NCBI RefSeq assembly: GCF_003368535.1
Contig: NZ_QSLN01000005.1
Span: 28,197-92,196, forward strand
Length of the DNA stretch: 64,000 bases
Origin: Ammonifex thiophilus
GTDB taxonomy: Bacteria > Bacillota > Desulfotomaculia > Desulfotomaculales > Ammonificaceae
Direction of reading: 5' to 3'
Shown: piece after piece, positions 1-8,520 of the stretch
How the letters are laid out: every line of letters begins with the position of its first letter
How positions within the stretch are numbered: the stretch's first letter is position 1
Notes under the pieces: generated by a model
What the model was told of the DNA's origin: nothing
Databases searched by the model: none
The model's input: only the letters and a program-made list of their open reading frames with translations
Made by a program: the position numbers and the translations under genes

Positions 1-263
1 ACCTCAAGCGCCTCTGCGACTCCATCGGCATCCCCTACCACGAGGAAAAGGTGCTAAGCGACCGCGATGTAGCCCTGGTCTTGGCCAATCTCTGCCGAGC
101 CAAAGGGATAACCCAGATGGTTCTCGGGCACAGTCAGCGTAGCCGCTGGCAGGAGTTCTGGAAGGGAAGTGTCATCTCCCAGCTTCTCCGCTCCTTACGG
201 ACGGTGGACCTGCACCTGGTTCCGATTAACTCCGGCAGTTGGACTGCCGAAGTAGCGGTCTAG
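1..263 (+). CDS. kdpD: Short KdpD (KdpD-N/Usp type), C-terminal part
   Basis: The gene enters from the left edge; its frame is open from base 3 and stops at 261-263. The 86 visible residues match the end of the universal-stress-like domain of KdpD: a hydrophobic helix (VALVLANLCRAKG), the loop ITQMVLGHSQRSRW and a last strand VDLHLVP. No membrane or histidine-kinase part follows, so this is probably the short KdpD of some Gram-positives and cyanobacteria, which carries only the KdpD-N and Usp domains and acts in potassium or c-di-AMP sensing (family knowledge). It converges on kdpC and its last 69 bases overlap the kdpC 3' end on the other strand. A truncated full-length KdpD cannot be excluded without the upstream sequence. 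Confidence 0.7.
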   Translation, partial: LKRLCDSIGIPYHEEKVLSDRDVALVLANLCRAKGITQMVLGHSQRSRWQEFWKGSVISQLLRSLRTVDLHLVPINSGSWTAEVAV

Positions 264-812
264 GGCTAGGTTGAGTTCCAGCACGTTGACGCGCGGCTCC
301 CCATAAATGCCAAGCCAGCGGGGGCGGGTGTACTTCTTAACCAGCTTTACCAGAGCTTCTTCCGGAACCGACCGGGCCCGAGCTATCCGGGGCACCTGGA
401 TAAGCGCCGCCTCCGGGCTTATGTGGGGGTCAAGCCCGCTGGCGGAGGTGGTGATGAGGTCCAGCGGCGTTTGCTGCCGCGTAAGGCCCGGGTTCTCTTT
501 GGTTAAGGCGTGGTAGCGCTTTTCCACCTCTTCGGCCAAGCTGCGGCTCGAGGGGGCGTAGTTGGGCCCGCCGGAGTCCATGGCGTCATAGTCGGAGGCC
601 GAAGGCCGGCCGTGGAAGTAGTAAGGGGAGGTGAACTCTTGGCCGATGAGATACGACCCTATCACCTTCCCGTCCTTGGTTTCGAGGCTGCCGTTGGCTT
701 TGTGGGGAAAGGCCAGCTGGGCTAAGCCCGTAACCAGTAAAGGATAGATAAGTCCGGTCAGCACCGTGAGCACAAGGAAGAAGAGTAGGCACCGTCCCCA
801 ATCCTTGAGCAT
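195..812 (-). CDS. kdpC: Potassium-transporting ATPase KdpC subunit
   Basis: 205 residues, close to the usual 190-200. KdpC is the single-span subunit that stabilises the KdpFABC potassium pump. One N-terminal membrane helix (about residues 8-32) is followed by the conserved extracytoplasmic domain, with YYFHGRPSASDYDAMDSGGPN and GLDPHISPEAALIQVPRIA recognisable. It is the last gene of kdpFABC, 11 bases after kdpB. The 3' end overlaps the convergent kdpD-like gene by 69 bases. Confidence 0.95.
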   Translation of the reverse strand: MLKDWGRCLLFFLVLTVLTGLIYPLLVTGLAQLAFPHKANGSLETKDGKVIGSYLIGQEFTSPYYFHGRPSASDYDAMDSGGPNYAPSSRSLAEEVEKRYHALTKENPGLTRQQTPLDLITTSASGLDPHISPEAALIQVPRIARARSVPEEALVKLVKKYTRPRWLGIYGEPRVNVLELNLALDRYFGSPTAGVNRNQVQVHRP

Positions 813-823
813 AAGCCAACCTC

Positions 824-2848
824 CTATCGCACCAGGTGGAGAATAAGATCGATGAACTTAATACCCACAAAGGGCAAAACGAGTCCGCCCAGGCCGTAAA
901 TCAATAGATTGCGCCGTAGAATGACCGAAGCCGGCGCGGGCCTGAAGCTCACTCCTTTAATGGCTATGGGTATCAAAGCGATGATTATGAGAGCATTGAA
1001 GATCACCGCCGAGAGCACGGCGTTTTCCGGAGAGCTCAGGCGCATCACGTCCAGCACCCTAAGTTCGGGCCAGGCGTGGGCGAATATAGCAGGAATTATA
1101 GCGAAGTATTTGGCCACGTCGTTGGCGATGCTGAAAGTGGTAAGCGCTCCGCGGGTCATGAGGAGCTGCTTGCCCACCTCCACGATCTCGATTAGCTTGG
1201 TGGGGTTAGAATCCAGGTCCACCATGTTGGCCGCTTCCTTAGCGGCCATGGTACCCACGTTCATGGCCAGTCCCACGTCGGCTTGAGCCAGGGCCGGAGC
1301 GTCGTTAGTACCGTCACCGGTCATGGCTACCAGGTGGCCAGCTGCTTGTTCTTCCTTCACCCGGGCGAGCTTGGCTTCCGGTGTGGCCTCGGCGATGAAA
1401 TCGTCCACCCCGGCTTCCTGAGCTATGGCCTGGGCGGTTAGAGGGTTGTCCCCGGTGACCATTATGGTACGAATGCCCATGGCTCTGAGCTGAGCAAAGC
1501 GCTCCTTTATGCCTCCTTTGAGCATGTCCTTGAGGTGTATCACCCCGATTACCCGCTTGTCTTCCGCCACCACCAAGGGAGTGCCTCCCGCCTTGGCTAT
1601 AGCTTCTACCTTGGGTTCTAGGTCGGGTGGGATCTCCCCTCCCTGGTCCTGCACCCACTGGATGATCGCCTTAGCCGCTCCCTTGCGGATGCGGCGGTTG
1701 CCGATGTTGACCCCGCTCATGCGGGTACGGGCCGAGAAGGGAACGAACTCCACCGACTTATCGGCAAGATCTCTCCCCCGGAAGCCGTACTTCTTGGCCA
1801 GGGCTACGATCGATCTCCCTTCCGGGGTCTCGTCGCTCAAAGAGGCGAGTTGCGCCTTGTCGGCCACTTCGGTCTCTGTGGCGTCTCCTACCGGGATGAA
1901 CTCCACTGCCACTCGATTTCCCAGGGTGATGGTGCCGGTTTTGTCCAAGAGAAGCACGTCCACGTCACCGGCGGCTTCCACCGCCCTTCCTGACATGGCC
2001 AGGACGTTTTTCTCCAGGAGACGGTTCATACCGGCTATGCCGATAGCCGGAAGAAGCCCCCCGATAGTGGTAGGGGCCAGACACACGAAGAGGGAGGCCA
2101 GCACCGCTATGGAAGGGAGTACACCGTAGCGGAGGGAGTAGGGTACCAAGGTTACGGTCACCAGCAGGAAGATGAGGGTCAAAGCGGCCAGGAGCAAAGT
2201 AAGAGCTATCTCGTTAGGGGTCTTCTGCCTTTTGGCCCCCTCCACCAGAGCAATCATGCGGTCTAGGAAACTGGAGCCAGGATCGGCGGCTATCCTTACC
2301 TTTATCCAGTCGGAGAGGACCCGTGTTCCGCCGATCACGGCGCTGCGGTCTCCTCCCGACTCCCTAATGACCGGAGCCGACTCTCCCGTTATGGCCGACT
2401 CGTCCACCGAGGCTATCCCCTCTATGACCTCTCCATCGCCCGGAATCAGATCACCGGCTTCCACCAGCACCACGTCTCCTTTGCGGAGCTGGGTGGCGGG
2501 CACTACCTTTATCCCTTCCGGGGTAATGAGCTTGGCCATCGCTTCTTGCCGCGTGGCACGCAAGCTTTCCGCCTGAGCCTTGCCTCTTCCCTCGGCTAAA
2601 GCTTCGGCGAAGTTGGCAAACAGTACGGTAAACCAGAGCCACAGGGCTATTTGCCCAGTAAAGGAGGCTTCTGGAGCGCGGGAAAAAGCTTCTCCCAAGG
2701 CAACCGCTGTCGTATAGGCAGCTCCTACCTCGACGCAAAACATGACCGGGTTGCGCGCCATCTGGCGCGGGTCGAGCTTCTTGAAAGCTTCCTTTACTGC
2801 TTGGATCAAAAGCTTGGGTTCCCAGAGGTTAACCTTGCGCCTAGCCAC
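824..2848 (-). CDS. kdpB: Potassium-transporting P-type ATPase KdpB
   Basis: 674 residues, normal for KdpB, the catalytic P-type ATPase of the high-affinity potassium pump. Visible are the TGES loop of the actuator domain (ITGESAPV), the phosphorylation motif [13 protein letters not shown] near residue 300, the nucleotide-binding region and the hinge [17 protein letters not shown], with membrane helices near residues 35-90, 215-290 and 575-670. The start is GTG; it follows the kdpA stop codon without a gap, so translation is probably coupled. Confidence 0.97.
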   Translation of the reverse strand: MARRKVNLWEPKLLIQAVKEAFKKLDPRQMARNPVMFCVEVGAAYTTAVALGEAFSRAPEASFTGQIALWLWFTVLFANFAEALAEGRGKAQAESLRATRQEAMAKLITPEGIKVVPATQLRKGDVVLVEAGDLIPGDGEVIEGIASVDESAITGESAPVIRESGGDRSAVIGGTRVLSDWIKVRIAADPGSSFLDRMIALVEGAKRQKTPNEIALTLLLAALTLIFLLVTVTLVPYSLRYGVLPSIAVLASLFVCLAPTTIGGLLPAIGIAGMNRLLEKNVLAMSGRAVEAAGDVDVLLLDKTGTITLGNRVAVEFIPVGDATETEVADKAQLASLSDETPEGRSIVALAKKYGFRGRDLADKSVEFVPFSARTRMSGVNIGNRRIRKGAAKAIIQWVQDQGGEIPPDLEPKVEAIAKAGGTPLVVAEDKRVIGVIHLKDMLKGGIKERFAQLRAMGIRTIMVTGDNPLTAQAIAQEAGVDDFIAEATPEAKLARVKEEQAAGHLVAMTGDGTNDAPALAQADVGLAMNVGTMAAKEAANMVDLDSNPTKLIEIVEVGKQLLMTRGALTTFSIANDVAKYFAIIPAIFAHAWPELRVLDVMRLSSPENAVLSAVIFNALIIIALIPIAIKGVSFRPAPASVILRRNLLIYGLGGLVLPFVGIKFIDLILHLVR

Positions 2849-4555
2849 TTAGAACAACCTCCCTCTGGATAAGAGCAGTTGCTCCAGGATGGGTCCTAAG
2901 GCCAAGCCCGGGAAGAAGGTTAGCGCCCCCACGATGACGATTACCCCGACGAGCAGGACGGCGAAAAGCCAGCCCGTGGTGGGGAAGGTTCCGGGGCTTG
3001 GCGGGATGGTCTTTTTCTCCACCAAGCTTCCGGCCAGGGCCAAGACGGCGGCCAGGGGTAGGAAGCGGCCCAGCAGCATGGCCAAGGCGGTGGTCCAGAG
3101 GTAGAAGGGAAGATCGGCTTTTAGCCCCCCGAAGGCACTGCCGTTGTTGTTAGCAGTAGAGGCGAAGGCGTAAAGCACCTGGCTTAAGCCATGGGGCCCG
3201 GCGGCTGTTATGCCTTCGCGTCCGGCGGGCAGGATTACCGCCAGCGCGCTAAGGAAGAGAACCAAGAATGCGGGCACAAGAACTACGGCCAGCGAAAGCT
3301 TAACCTCCCGCTTTTCGATCTTTTTACCCAAGAACTCCGGGGAGCGGCCCACCATGAGTCCGGCCAGGAAGACGGTGAGCAACGCGTAGGCGATCATGCC
3401 GTACAGTCCCGAACCTATACCGCCGAAAATAACCTCACCGGTGAGCATGTTGGCCAAGGGGACGAGTCCTCCCAGTGGGGTGAAGGAGTCGTGCAGACTG
3501 TCTACTGCGCCGCAGGAGACGGCTGTGGTCACAGCGGCGAAGAGGGCCGAATCGATGGCGCCGAAGCGCCATTCTTTCCCTTCCAGGTTGGGTCCGCTGG
3601 AGAAGCCCAGCCGGGAGAAAAGGGGGTTGCCTTGAGCCTCGAACCAGCAACAGGCAAAAGCTCCTACCAGGAAGAGAAACATCATGACTCCGTATATGAC
3701 CCATCCCTGGCGCATGTTGCGGATCATGCGGCCGAAAGTAAAGCACAGGGCGGCTGGCAAAATGATTATCAGCATCGCTTCCACGAAGTTGGTGAAGGGG
3801 TTGGGGTTTTCAAAAGGATGAGCAGAGTTGGCGTTGAAGAAACCCCCGCCGTTGGTCCCCAGAAGCTTTATCACCTCCTGGGAAGCCACCGGCCCCAGCG
3901 GTATGGTTTGCTCTCTTCCCTCCAAGGTAACTGCCTTCACAGGGGGGTGGAAGGTTTGCACCACCCCCTGGCTTACCAGGACCAGCGCCACCACCACGCT
4001 TATGGGGAGGAGGATATAGAGAACGCTACGGGTGAGGTCTACCCATACGTTGCCCAGGGTTTTCTTTTCCTTGCGGGCGAAAGCCCGGGCAAGGGCTACC
4101 GCTCCTGCCAGGCCGGTGGCGGCCGAAAGAAAGTTTTGCACGGCCAGGACAAACATCTGGGAAAAGTAGCTCATAGTGGTTTCGCCGCTGTAGGCCTGCC
4201 AGTTAGTGTTGGTGACGAAGCTGACGATGGTGTTGAAGGCGAGCGCGCCGGGCACGCCGGGAAGGTGCAGGGGATTAAGGGGGAGGTGGTTTTGCCACCG
4301 CAGGAGGAGGTACCCTACCAGAAGCCCCCAGAAGTTGAAGAGCAAGAGAAAACCCAGGTATCTGGTCCAGGACATCTCGGCGTAAGGGTTTACCCCTGCC
4401 AGTCTGTAGATGGCTCCTTCGATCGGCCGGAGGAGGGGAGAAAGGAGCGTTCTTTCCCCTTCGAAGACCTTGGCCATGTAAAGACCCAACGGGACGGCCA
4501 GGGCTGTAAGGACGGCGGCGAAGAAGGAGACTTCCAGGATGATCCTCCAAGTCAT
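2849..4555 (-). CDS. kdpA: Potassium-transporting ATPase KdpA subunit
   Basis: 568 residues, full length. KdpA is the channel-like subunit that binds potassium, related to the SKT transporters. About ten membrane helices are visible, with filter-type loops such as VTNTNWQAYSGE and TNGGGFFNANSAHPFENP and a later STANNNGSAFGG. It is the second gene of the kdpFABC operon, 22 bases downstream of kdpF, and abuts kdpB. Confidence 0.97.
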   Translation of the reverse strand: MTWRIILEVSFFAAVLTALAVPLGLYMAKVFEGERTLLSPLLRPIEGAIYRLAGVNPYAEMSWTRYLGFLLLFNFWGLLVGYLLLRWQNHLPLNPLHLPGVPGALAFNTIVSFVTNTNWQAYSGETTMSYFSQMFVLAVQNFLSAATGLAGAVALARAFARKEKKTLGNVWVDLTRSVLYILLPISVVVALVLVSQGVVQTFHPPVKAVTLEGREQTIPLGPVASQEVIKLLGTNGGGFFNANSAHPFENPNPFTNFVEAMLIIILPAALCFTFGRMIRNMRQGWVIYGVMMFLFLVGAFACCWFEAQGNPLFSRLGFSSGPNLEGKEWRFGAIDSALFAAVTTAVSCGAVDSLHDSFTPLGGLVPLANMLTGEVIFGGIGSGLYGMIAYALLTVFLAGLMVGRSPEFLGKKIEKREVKLSLAVVLVPAFLVLFLSALAVILPAGREGITAAGPHGLSQVLYAFASTANNNGSAFGGLKADLPFYLWTTALAMLLGRFLPLAAVLALAGSLVEKKTIPPSPGTFPTTGWLFAVLLVGVIVIVGALTFFPGLALGPILEQLLLSRGRLF

Positions 4556-4577
4556 TTCCCTTTCCCTCCAGGGCGTT

Positions 4578-4667
4578 TTAGAACTTATCCGGGTTACAGA
4601 TGACGTAGCTTAAATAAACGAAAAGGAAGAGGCTTATGATAAGTCCAGCTAGGTACCAACCGTTCAC
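4578..4667 (-). CDS. kdpF: Small membrane subunit KdpF
   Basis: A 29-residue reading frame with GTG start, preceded by AGGGGGATGA as ribosome site. It encodes one membrane helix (LAGLIISLFLFVYLSYVI) and ends NPDKF, the usual shape of KdpF, a single-span peptide that stabilises KdpABC. Size, position directly before kdpA and same strand all fit. It is short enough to be missed by gene callers. Confidence 0.85.
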   Translation of the reverse strand: MNGWYLAGLIISLFLFVYLSYVICNPDKF

Positions 4668-4705
4668 GCTTCATCCCCCTTCCCAAAATGCCGGCTAACA
4701 AGAGT

Positions 4706-4730
4706 AAAACCCTGGTTTAATTTCCCAGGG
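4706..4730 (-). terminator. Intrinsic terminator inside the kdpF leader
   Basis: Stem CCCTGG/CCAGGG with loop GAAATTAAA, followed by TTTTACT. It lies between the kdp promoter and kdpF, so it should act as a conditional attenuator and not as an operon end. Confidence 0.6.
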
Positions 4731-4860
4731 CAGCAAAAACCCCCAGGGTTTGGCCCGCCTGAGCCCTTTGTGCTTCGGCTTCTTCTGCCTACGGCCCAAA
4801 GCCGCCGTACAGGCTTGCGCGCGAACTCACCCCTGAGGGTAGTTTTTATGGTGCGCGTTA
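4706..4860 (-). promoter_or_regulatory. Structured kdp leader with competing terminator and antiterminator
   Basis: The transcript between the kdp promoter and kdpF contains a hairpin (GCCT..ACGGC paired with GCCGTAGGC, about 4784-4811), then CCCTGG (4748-4743), and then CCCTGG (4730-4725), a nine-base loop, CCAGGG (4715-4710) and TTTT. The last hairpin looks like an intrinsic terminator. The upstream CCCTGG copy could pair with the same CCAGGG and prevent it. This is the layout of an attenuator or riboswitch. kdp operons in Firmicutes are often under c-di-AMP (ydaO) riboswitches, but I could not match the conserved ydaO core, so the ligand is open. Confidence 0.5.
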
Positions 4861-4865
4861 CCTCT

Positions 4866-4894
4866 ATTCTAAGCCGGCTGGTCCTGACTGTCAA
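4866..4894 (-). promoter_or_regulatory. Sigma-A-type promoter of kdpFABC
   Basis: Reading the minus strand, TTGACA (4894-4889) and TAGAAT (4871-4866) are separated by exactly 17 bases. This is a near-consensus vegetative promoter, about 200 bases upstream of kdpF, so the operon should have a long untranslated leader. Confidence 0.75.
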
Positions 4895-4911
4895 TTACCT
4901 CGGGGCTTTGT

Positions 4912-7089
4912 TTAAGTTTCGATGGTGATTTTGAGGTCCCCCTCTCGCTTGGTGGGGAAGCAGAGGATGTGCCCGTTGCGACGGACGAACTCCAGTCCCA
5001 CCTTCACCCCCTGCACCCGCAGCCCGCAGAGATACAGTTCCTGAATACCGGCAGGGAGTATAGGGGACTGGATGAGTAACCCTTCCGGAGTGCATTTCAG
5101 CCCTAGGCAGGCTTGCAGTAAGAGGAAGATACTCCCTGTTGCCCAGGCTTGCGGCTCGCAGGCTACTGGGTAGCGTATGGGGCTGGCGAAGGGACGCCGG
5201 TCGAACCCGCAGAAGAGCTCGGGTAGACGGAAATAGGGGAAACGCAAAGCGGCGTCGTAGAGGGAGGAGGTGAGCTCCTCCAGTTCCTTGAGAAAGCCGT
5301 AGCGCCTCAAGCCCACGGCAATAATGCTATTATCGTGCGGCCAGACAGAGCCGTTGTGGTAACTTATGGGGTTGTAGGCTTTCTCCCGGCGGCTCAAGGT
5401 TCTTATACCCCAGCCGGAAAACATATCACGGGCGAAGAGGCGGTCCGCCACCTGTCTGGCCTTTTGCGGCGGTAGGATTCCGGTGAAAAGCACCTGTCCC
5501 ATATTGGAGGCTACGGTGGGGATGAGGCGCTTGTCCCCGTCGAGCGCCAGCCCTAGATAGTTACCTTTCTTTACCCAGAAATCTTTGAGAAAGCGCTGGC
5601 GCAGCTCAGTGGCTTTGCGGGCGTAAAAGTTGGCCTTTTCCCGCTCTTTGAGCAAATTAAAGAGGTAAAAGGCCCGCCGGTAGGCGGCGTAGAGGTATCC
5701 TTGGACTTCAACCAGGGCTATGGGTGGTTTTACCGGTTTCCCTTCCGGATCGGGCACCCCGTCCCAAGAGTCCTTCCAACCCTGGTTTTGCAGCCCTCCG
5801 TACTTGCTTCCCTCGTACTCGATATAACCGTCGCCGTCTTTATCGCCGTACTTGCAGCACCATTCCAGAGCTGCCTCCAGCGCGGGGCGCATTTCCTCCA
5901 GGAAAGTAAGATCCTGGGTCCAGAGTATGTAGTCGCCCAGAACGATGATGAACCACAAAGTGGAGTCAATGGAACCGTAGTAGGGTGTATGGAGTATCTC
6001 CCGGCAGTTGGCCATTTCTCCTCTTCTTATCTCGTGAATAATCTTGCCTGGCTCTTCTTCGCGGACGGGGTCCACGGTCTTGCCTTGGTAGTGGGCGAGC
6101 AAGCGCAGGGTTTCTCGGGCCAGATCGGGGTTAATGGAGAGGGTCTGCCAGGCAGTGATGAGGGCGTCACGGCCGAAGAGAGTGGCGTACCAGGGGATGC
6201 CGGCGTCTATCCCCAGGCCCTCGGGGTAGCGGGTTTGCAGGATCCAGAGGTCGGATAGGGCCTGGTTGAACATCTGGTTTACGCGCGGGCGGTCACTCTC
6301 TAGTCGCGTGCAACTCTCGTACCATTGATAGTAAGCCTTTTTCTGCTGGGCGGCCAGCCGGGTGAAGGCCGAGCGCAGATCTCCTTCTTTCACGATGATG
6401 AGGCTCTCCGGTACAGCCTCTATTTCCGGCATTATCCGCCAGTAAAAATACACCCGGTCCTTGGGCGCAAGCTCAAACTGGTAGACTAAAACCACGTCGT
6501 CCCCTTCGGCGAAGATGTCGGCGGGAGGAGGATCCCAGATGACGGTGGTACGCCGGGTGAGCTCATCAAGCCCCCGGTAGCGGAACACCAGACCCTCCCG
6601 GCCGGTACAGAAAGGGAGAAGCGTACCCCGGCGGGGCCGGGATACGCCACGTAGCTCGAATATGTCCCGGAAGTCGGCACCTAGCTTCAAAGCCAAGGTC
6701 AGGGTCACTTTGTTGTAACCGTAGTTGGTCACCCGCAGGCGCTGGTAAAGGGAGCCGTTGAGAAAGCGCAGGAGCCGCAGGTGAAGCGATTCCATGGGAG
6801 CCAAGACGGCTCCTTTTTCGTCTCGCAGCTCCGGGTTGGTGAGATCGCACTGGCAAAAGTGGCTGAAGCGCACTCCGGAAGAGAGGAGTATGGGTTCCCG
6901 TCCGTTGACAAAAAGTTCGTGGCGACTAAGAAATCGGGTATCCCGGAAGTAAAGCCCTAGGCCTCCGGGATACCCGGCAGGTATGGAGCTATCGGGCAGG
7001 GAAACCAAGAAGAGATCGTTGTTTTTAAGGACCTCGGTTACCCCTGGTGTAGAAGCCGGCGCTATGCGCAGACTATCTTCCAGCTGCAC
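4912..7089 (-). CDS. Glycogen-debranching-type glycosidase (amylo-alpha-1,6-glucosidase family)
   Basis: 725 residues, the length of the bacterial GDE_N_bis family. The N-terminal beta domain (about 20-230) carries PGGLGLYFRDTRFLS; the (alpha/alpha)6 barrel follows, with IPWYATLFGRDALITAW, a broken EF-like loop DKDGDGYIEYEG and the active-site stretch HNGSVWPHDNSIIA. No signal peptide is seen, so it is probably cytoplasmic. It hydrolyses alpha-glycosidic bonds in glycogen-like or small glucosyl/mannosyl compounds; the family is functionally mixed. It overlaps the upstream GT4 gene by 17 bases, which suggests that one sugar compound is built and degraded by the pair. Confidence 0.85.
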   Translation of the reverse strand: MQLEDSLRIAPASTPGVTEVLKNNDLFLVSLPDSSIPAGYPGGLGLYFRDTRFLSRHELFVNGREPILLSSGVRFSHFCQCDLTNPELRDEKGAVLAPMESLHLRLLRFLNGSLYQRLRVTNYGYNKVTLTLALKLGADFRDIFELRGVSRPRRGTLLPFCTGREGLVFRYRGLDELTRRTTVIWDPPPADIFAEGDDVVLVYQFELAPKDRVYFYWRIMPEIEAVPESLIIVKEGDLRSAFTRLAAQQKKAYYQWYESCTRLESDRPRVNQMFNQALSDLWILQTRYPEGLGIDAGIPWYATLFGRDALITAWQTLSINPDLARETLRLLAHYQGKTVDPVREEEPGKIIHEIRRGEMANCREILHTPYYGSIDSTLWFIIVLGDYILWTQDLTFLEEMRPALEAALEWCCKYGDKDGDGYIEYEGSKYGGLQNQGWKDSWDGVPDPEGKPVKPPIALVEVQGYLYAAYRRAFYLFNLLKEREKANFYARKATELRQRFLKDFWVKKGNYLGLALDGDKRLIPTVASNMGQVLFTGILPPQKARQVADRLFARDMFSGWGIRTLSRREKAYNPISYHNGSVWPHDNSIIAVGLRRYGFLKELEELTSSLYDAALRFPYFRLPELFCGFDRRPFASPIRYPVACEPQAWATGSIFLLLQACLGLKCTPEGLLIQSPILPAGIQELYLCGLRVQGVKVGLEFVRRNGHILCFPTKREGDLKITIET

Positions 7090-8293
7090 TATACGAAGGC
7101 GCTCCTTTCTCTCTAGTGCTCCGACGCCAAATCAGGTGGTAGTAGTTCGTCATGGCCTTTAGCATTTCCTCCAGGGAAAATTTCTCTTTAAAGCGCTTCA
7201 GTGCCTTTTCTCCCAGTTCCTGTGCTTTCTCCGGGTGCTGCAAGAGGAAGATGAGTTTATCGGCCAAGGCTTCCGGATCTCTGGGGGGTACGACGAAGCC
7301 CGTCTCCCCATCCAGGACGATTTCGGGCATTCCTCCTACCCGAGTGACCACCAGAGGCTTACCCAAAGCCATGGCCTCCAGCAACGCTATCCCGAAGGGC
7401 TCCTGGAAGGCCGAAGGATAGACTACAATATCACTTTCCCGGTAGGCGGCCGGTATCTCTTCCCAGCTGAAGAAGCGGATCAAGATATCCTTTTCCAGTC
7501 CCAGGTAGTGGATGAGCTCCTTTATCTGGGCTATTTCCTTCTGCTGCACTGCCCCCCAGTCCACCGTTTTATCGGTGCCGGCCAGAAGAAGGAAGGTGGA
7601 GGGGCAAGTCTCCTTTACCCGTCGAAAGGCTTTCACCACCACGTCGGAGCCCTTGGCCAGGCTCATACGGGCCGGATGGAAGATTATCTTCTTGTCTCCA
7701 GCCGCTTCCCTAATGACTCGCCTTATTTCCGGGTTTTCGGTCCGGGCCAGGAAATGTCGGTAGGCCAGCCCATGGTGGATGACCACTATCTTTTCAGCAG
7801 GATAGCCCGCGGCCACCATCTCCCGCTTAATAAAGTGGCTCACGGCGATTATACCATCCCAGTCATGACGGAAGCGCAGCATTTCTTTGAAAAGCTCGTC
7901 TTCCCACACGTTGTGCGCCGTAAGGATCACCGGGAAGCCGTAGCGCTTTTTAAACTCCATTAAGATTTCTGTGTGTACAGGGCTGAAATAGTGCATGTTG
8001 TGGGCGTGTACCAAATCGGGCTTGAAGGTGGTAAAGAAGCGGTTCATCTCCTCCGCGATGGCGGCACGCTTTTCCTCAATCAAAGCCGGAGTGAGGGAGT
8101 TGAGGTCCAGGAGAGGGGTGCGGCGGAGGTAAACTCCCTGCCATAGCTCTTCCTGGGTCTCGCCGTTGATGGCGCCAGTTAAGACACCCACCTGGTGCCC
8201 CCGCCGGGCCAGAGCCGGGCAGACCATAAACAGGTGCGTTTCCACCCCTCCTATGGTGGGAGGGAAAGCCCAGTGAAGCATGGCGATGCGCAT
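7073..8293 (-). CDS. GT4 family glycosyltransferase
   Basis: 406 residues with the GT-B fold of retaining glycosyltransferases. The N-terminal acceptor domain starts MLHWAFPPTIGGVETH, and the C-terminal donor domain has the EPFGIALLEAMALGKP (E-x7-E) motif and GGMPEIVLDGETGFVVPP. The ATG is preceded by AGGAGGTGG. The acceptor is unknown; sequence alone does not separate a sucrose-, glucosylglycerate- or polysaccharide-type enzyme. It is the first gene of a two-gene operon with the debranching-type glycosidase. Upstream on this strand, TTGCTT-18-TAAAAT (8458-8429) is a possible promoter. Confidence 0.85.
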   Translation of the reverse strand: MRIAMLHWAFPPTIGGVETHLFMVCPALARRGHQVGVLTGAINGETQEELWQGVYLRRTPLLDLNSLTPALIEEKRAAIAEEMNRFFTTFKPDLVHAHNMHYFSPVHTEILMEFKKRYGFPVILTAHNVWEDELFKEMLRFRHDWDGIIAVSHFIKREMVAAGYPAEKIVVIHHGLAYRHFLARTENPEIRRVIREAAGDKKIIFHPARMSLAKGSDVVVKAFRRVKETCPSTFLLLAGTDKTVDWGAVQQKEIAQIKELIHYLGLEKDILIRFFSWEEIPAAYRESDIVVYPSAFQEPFGIALLEAMALGKPLVVTRVGGMPEIVLDGETGFVVPPRDPEALADKLIFLLQHPEKAQELGEKALKRFKEKFSLEEMLKAMTNYYHLIWRRSTREKGAPSYSAAGR

Positions 8294-8465
8294 GGTAAGC
8301 CACCACCTCCTGGGTAAGTAGAATATGCGACTGGCATCTTAAGAATAACAAGCGCAGGAATAAGTGCGGCAAAAAAGGTAGGACTGCAACGCTTCTCACT
8401 GCCACCCGCAAATAGCAAAACCAAAAAAATTTTACCACAACCAAATAGATAAAAGCAATGCATAG

Positions 8466-8494
8466 TGTACAAGAGGCTCGCCGGATGCTAAAAT
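8466..8494 (+). promoter_or_regulatory. Putative promoter of the diguanylate cyclase gene
   Basis: TGTACA (8466-8471) and TAAAAT (8489-8494) with a 17-base spacer, 27 bases before the start codon, in the AT-rich divergent region 8294-8520. Four of six bases match at -35, so it is moderate. Confidence 0.45.
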
Positions 8495-8520
8495 TTTAAC
8501 GGCTGTTCGAAAGGAGTCGC

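Noticed and set aside
3191..4603. 470-codon open frame on the plus strand across kdpA
   Set aside because: Exact antisense of a clear KdpA; low-complexity, charged translation and no ribosome site.
4706..4860. c-di-AMP (ydaO) riboswitch before kdpF
   Set aside because: Expected by context, but conserved ydaO core words were not found; left as an unclassified leader.
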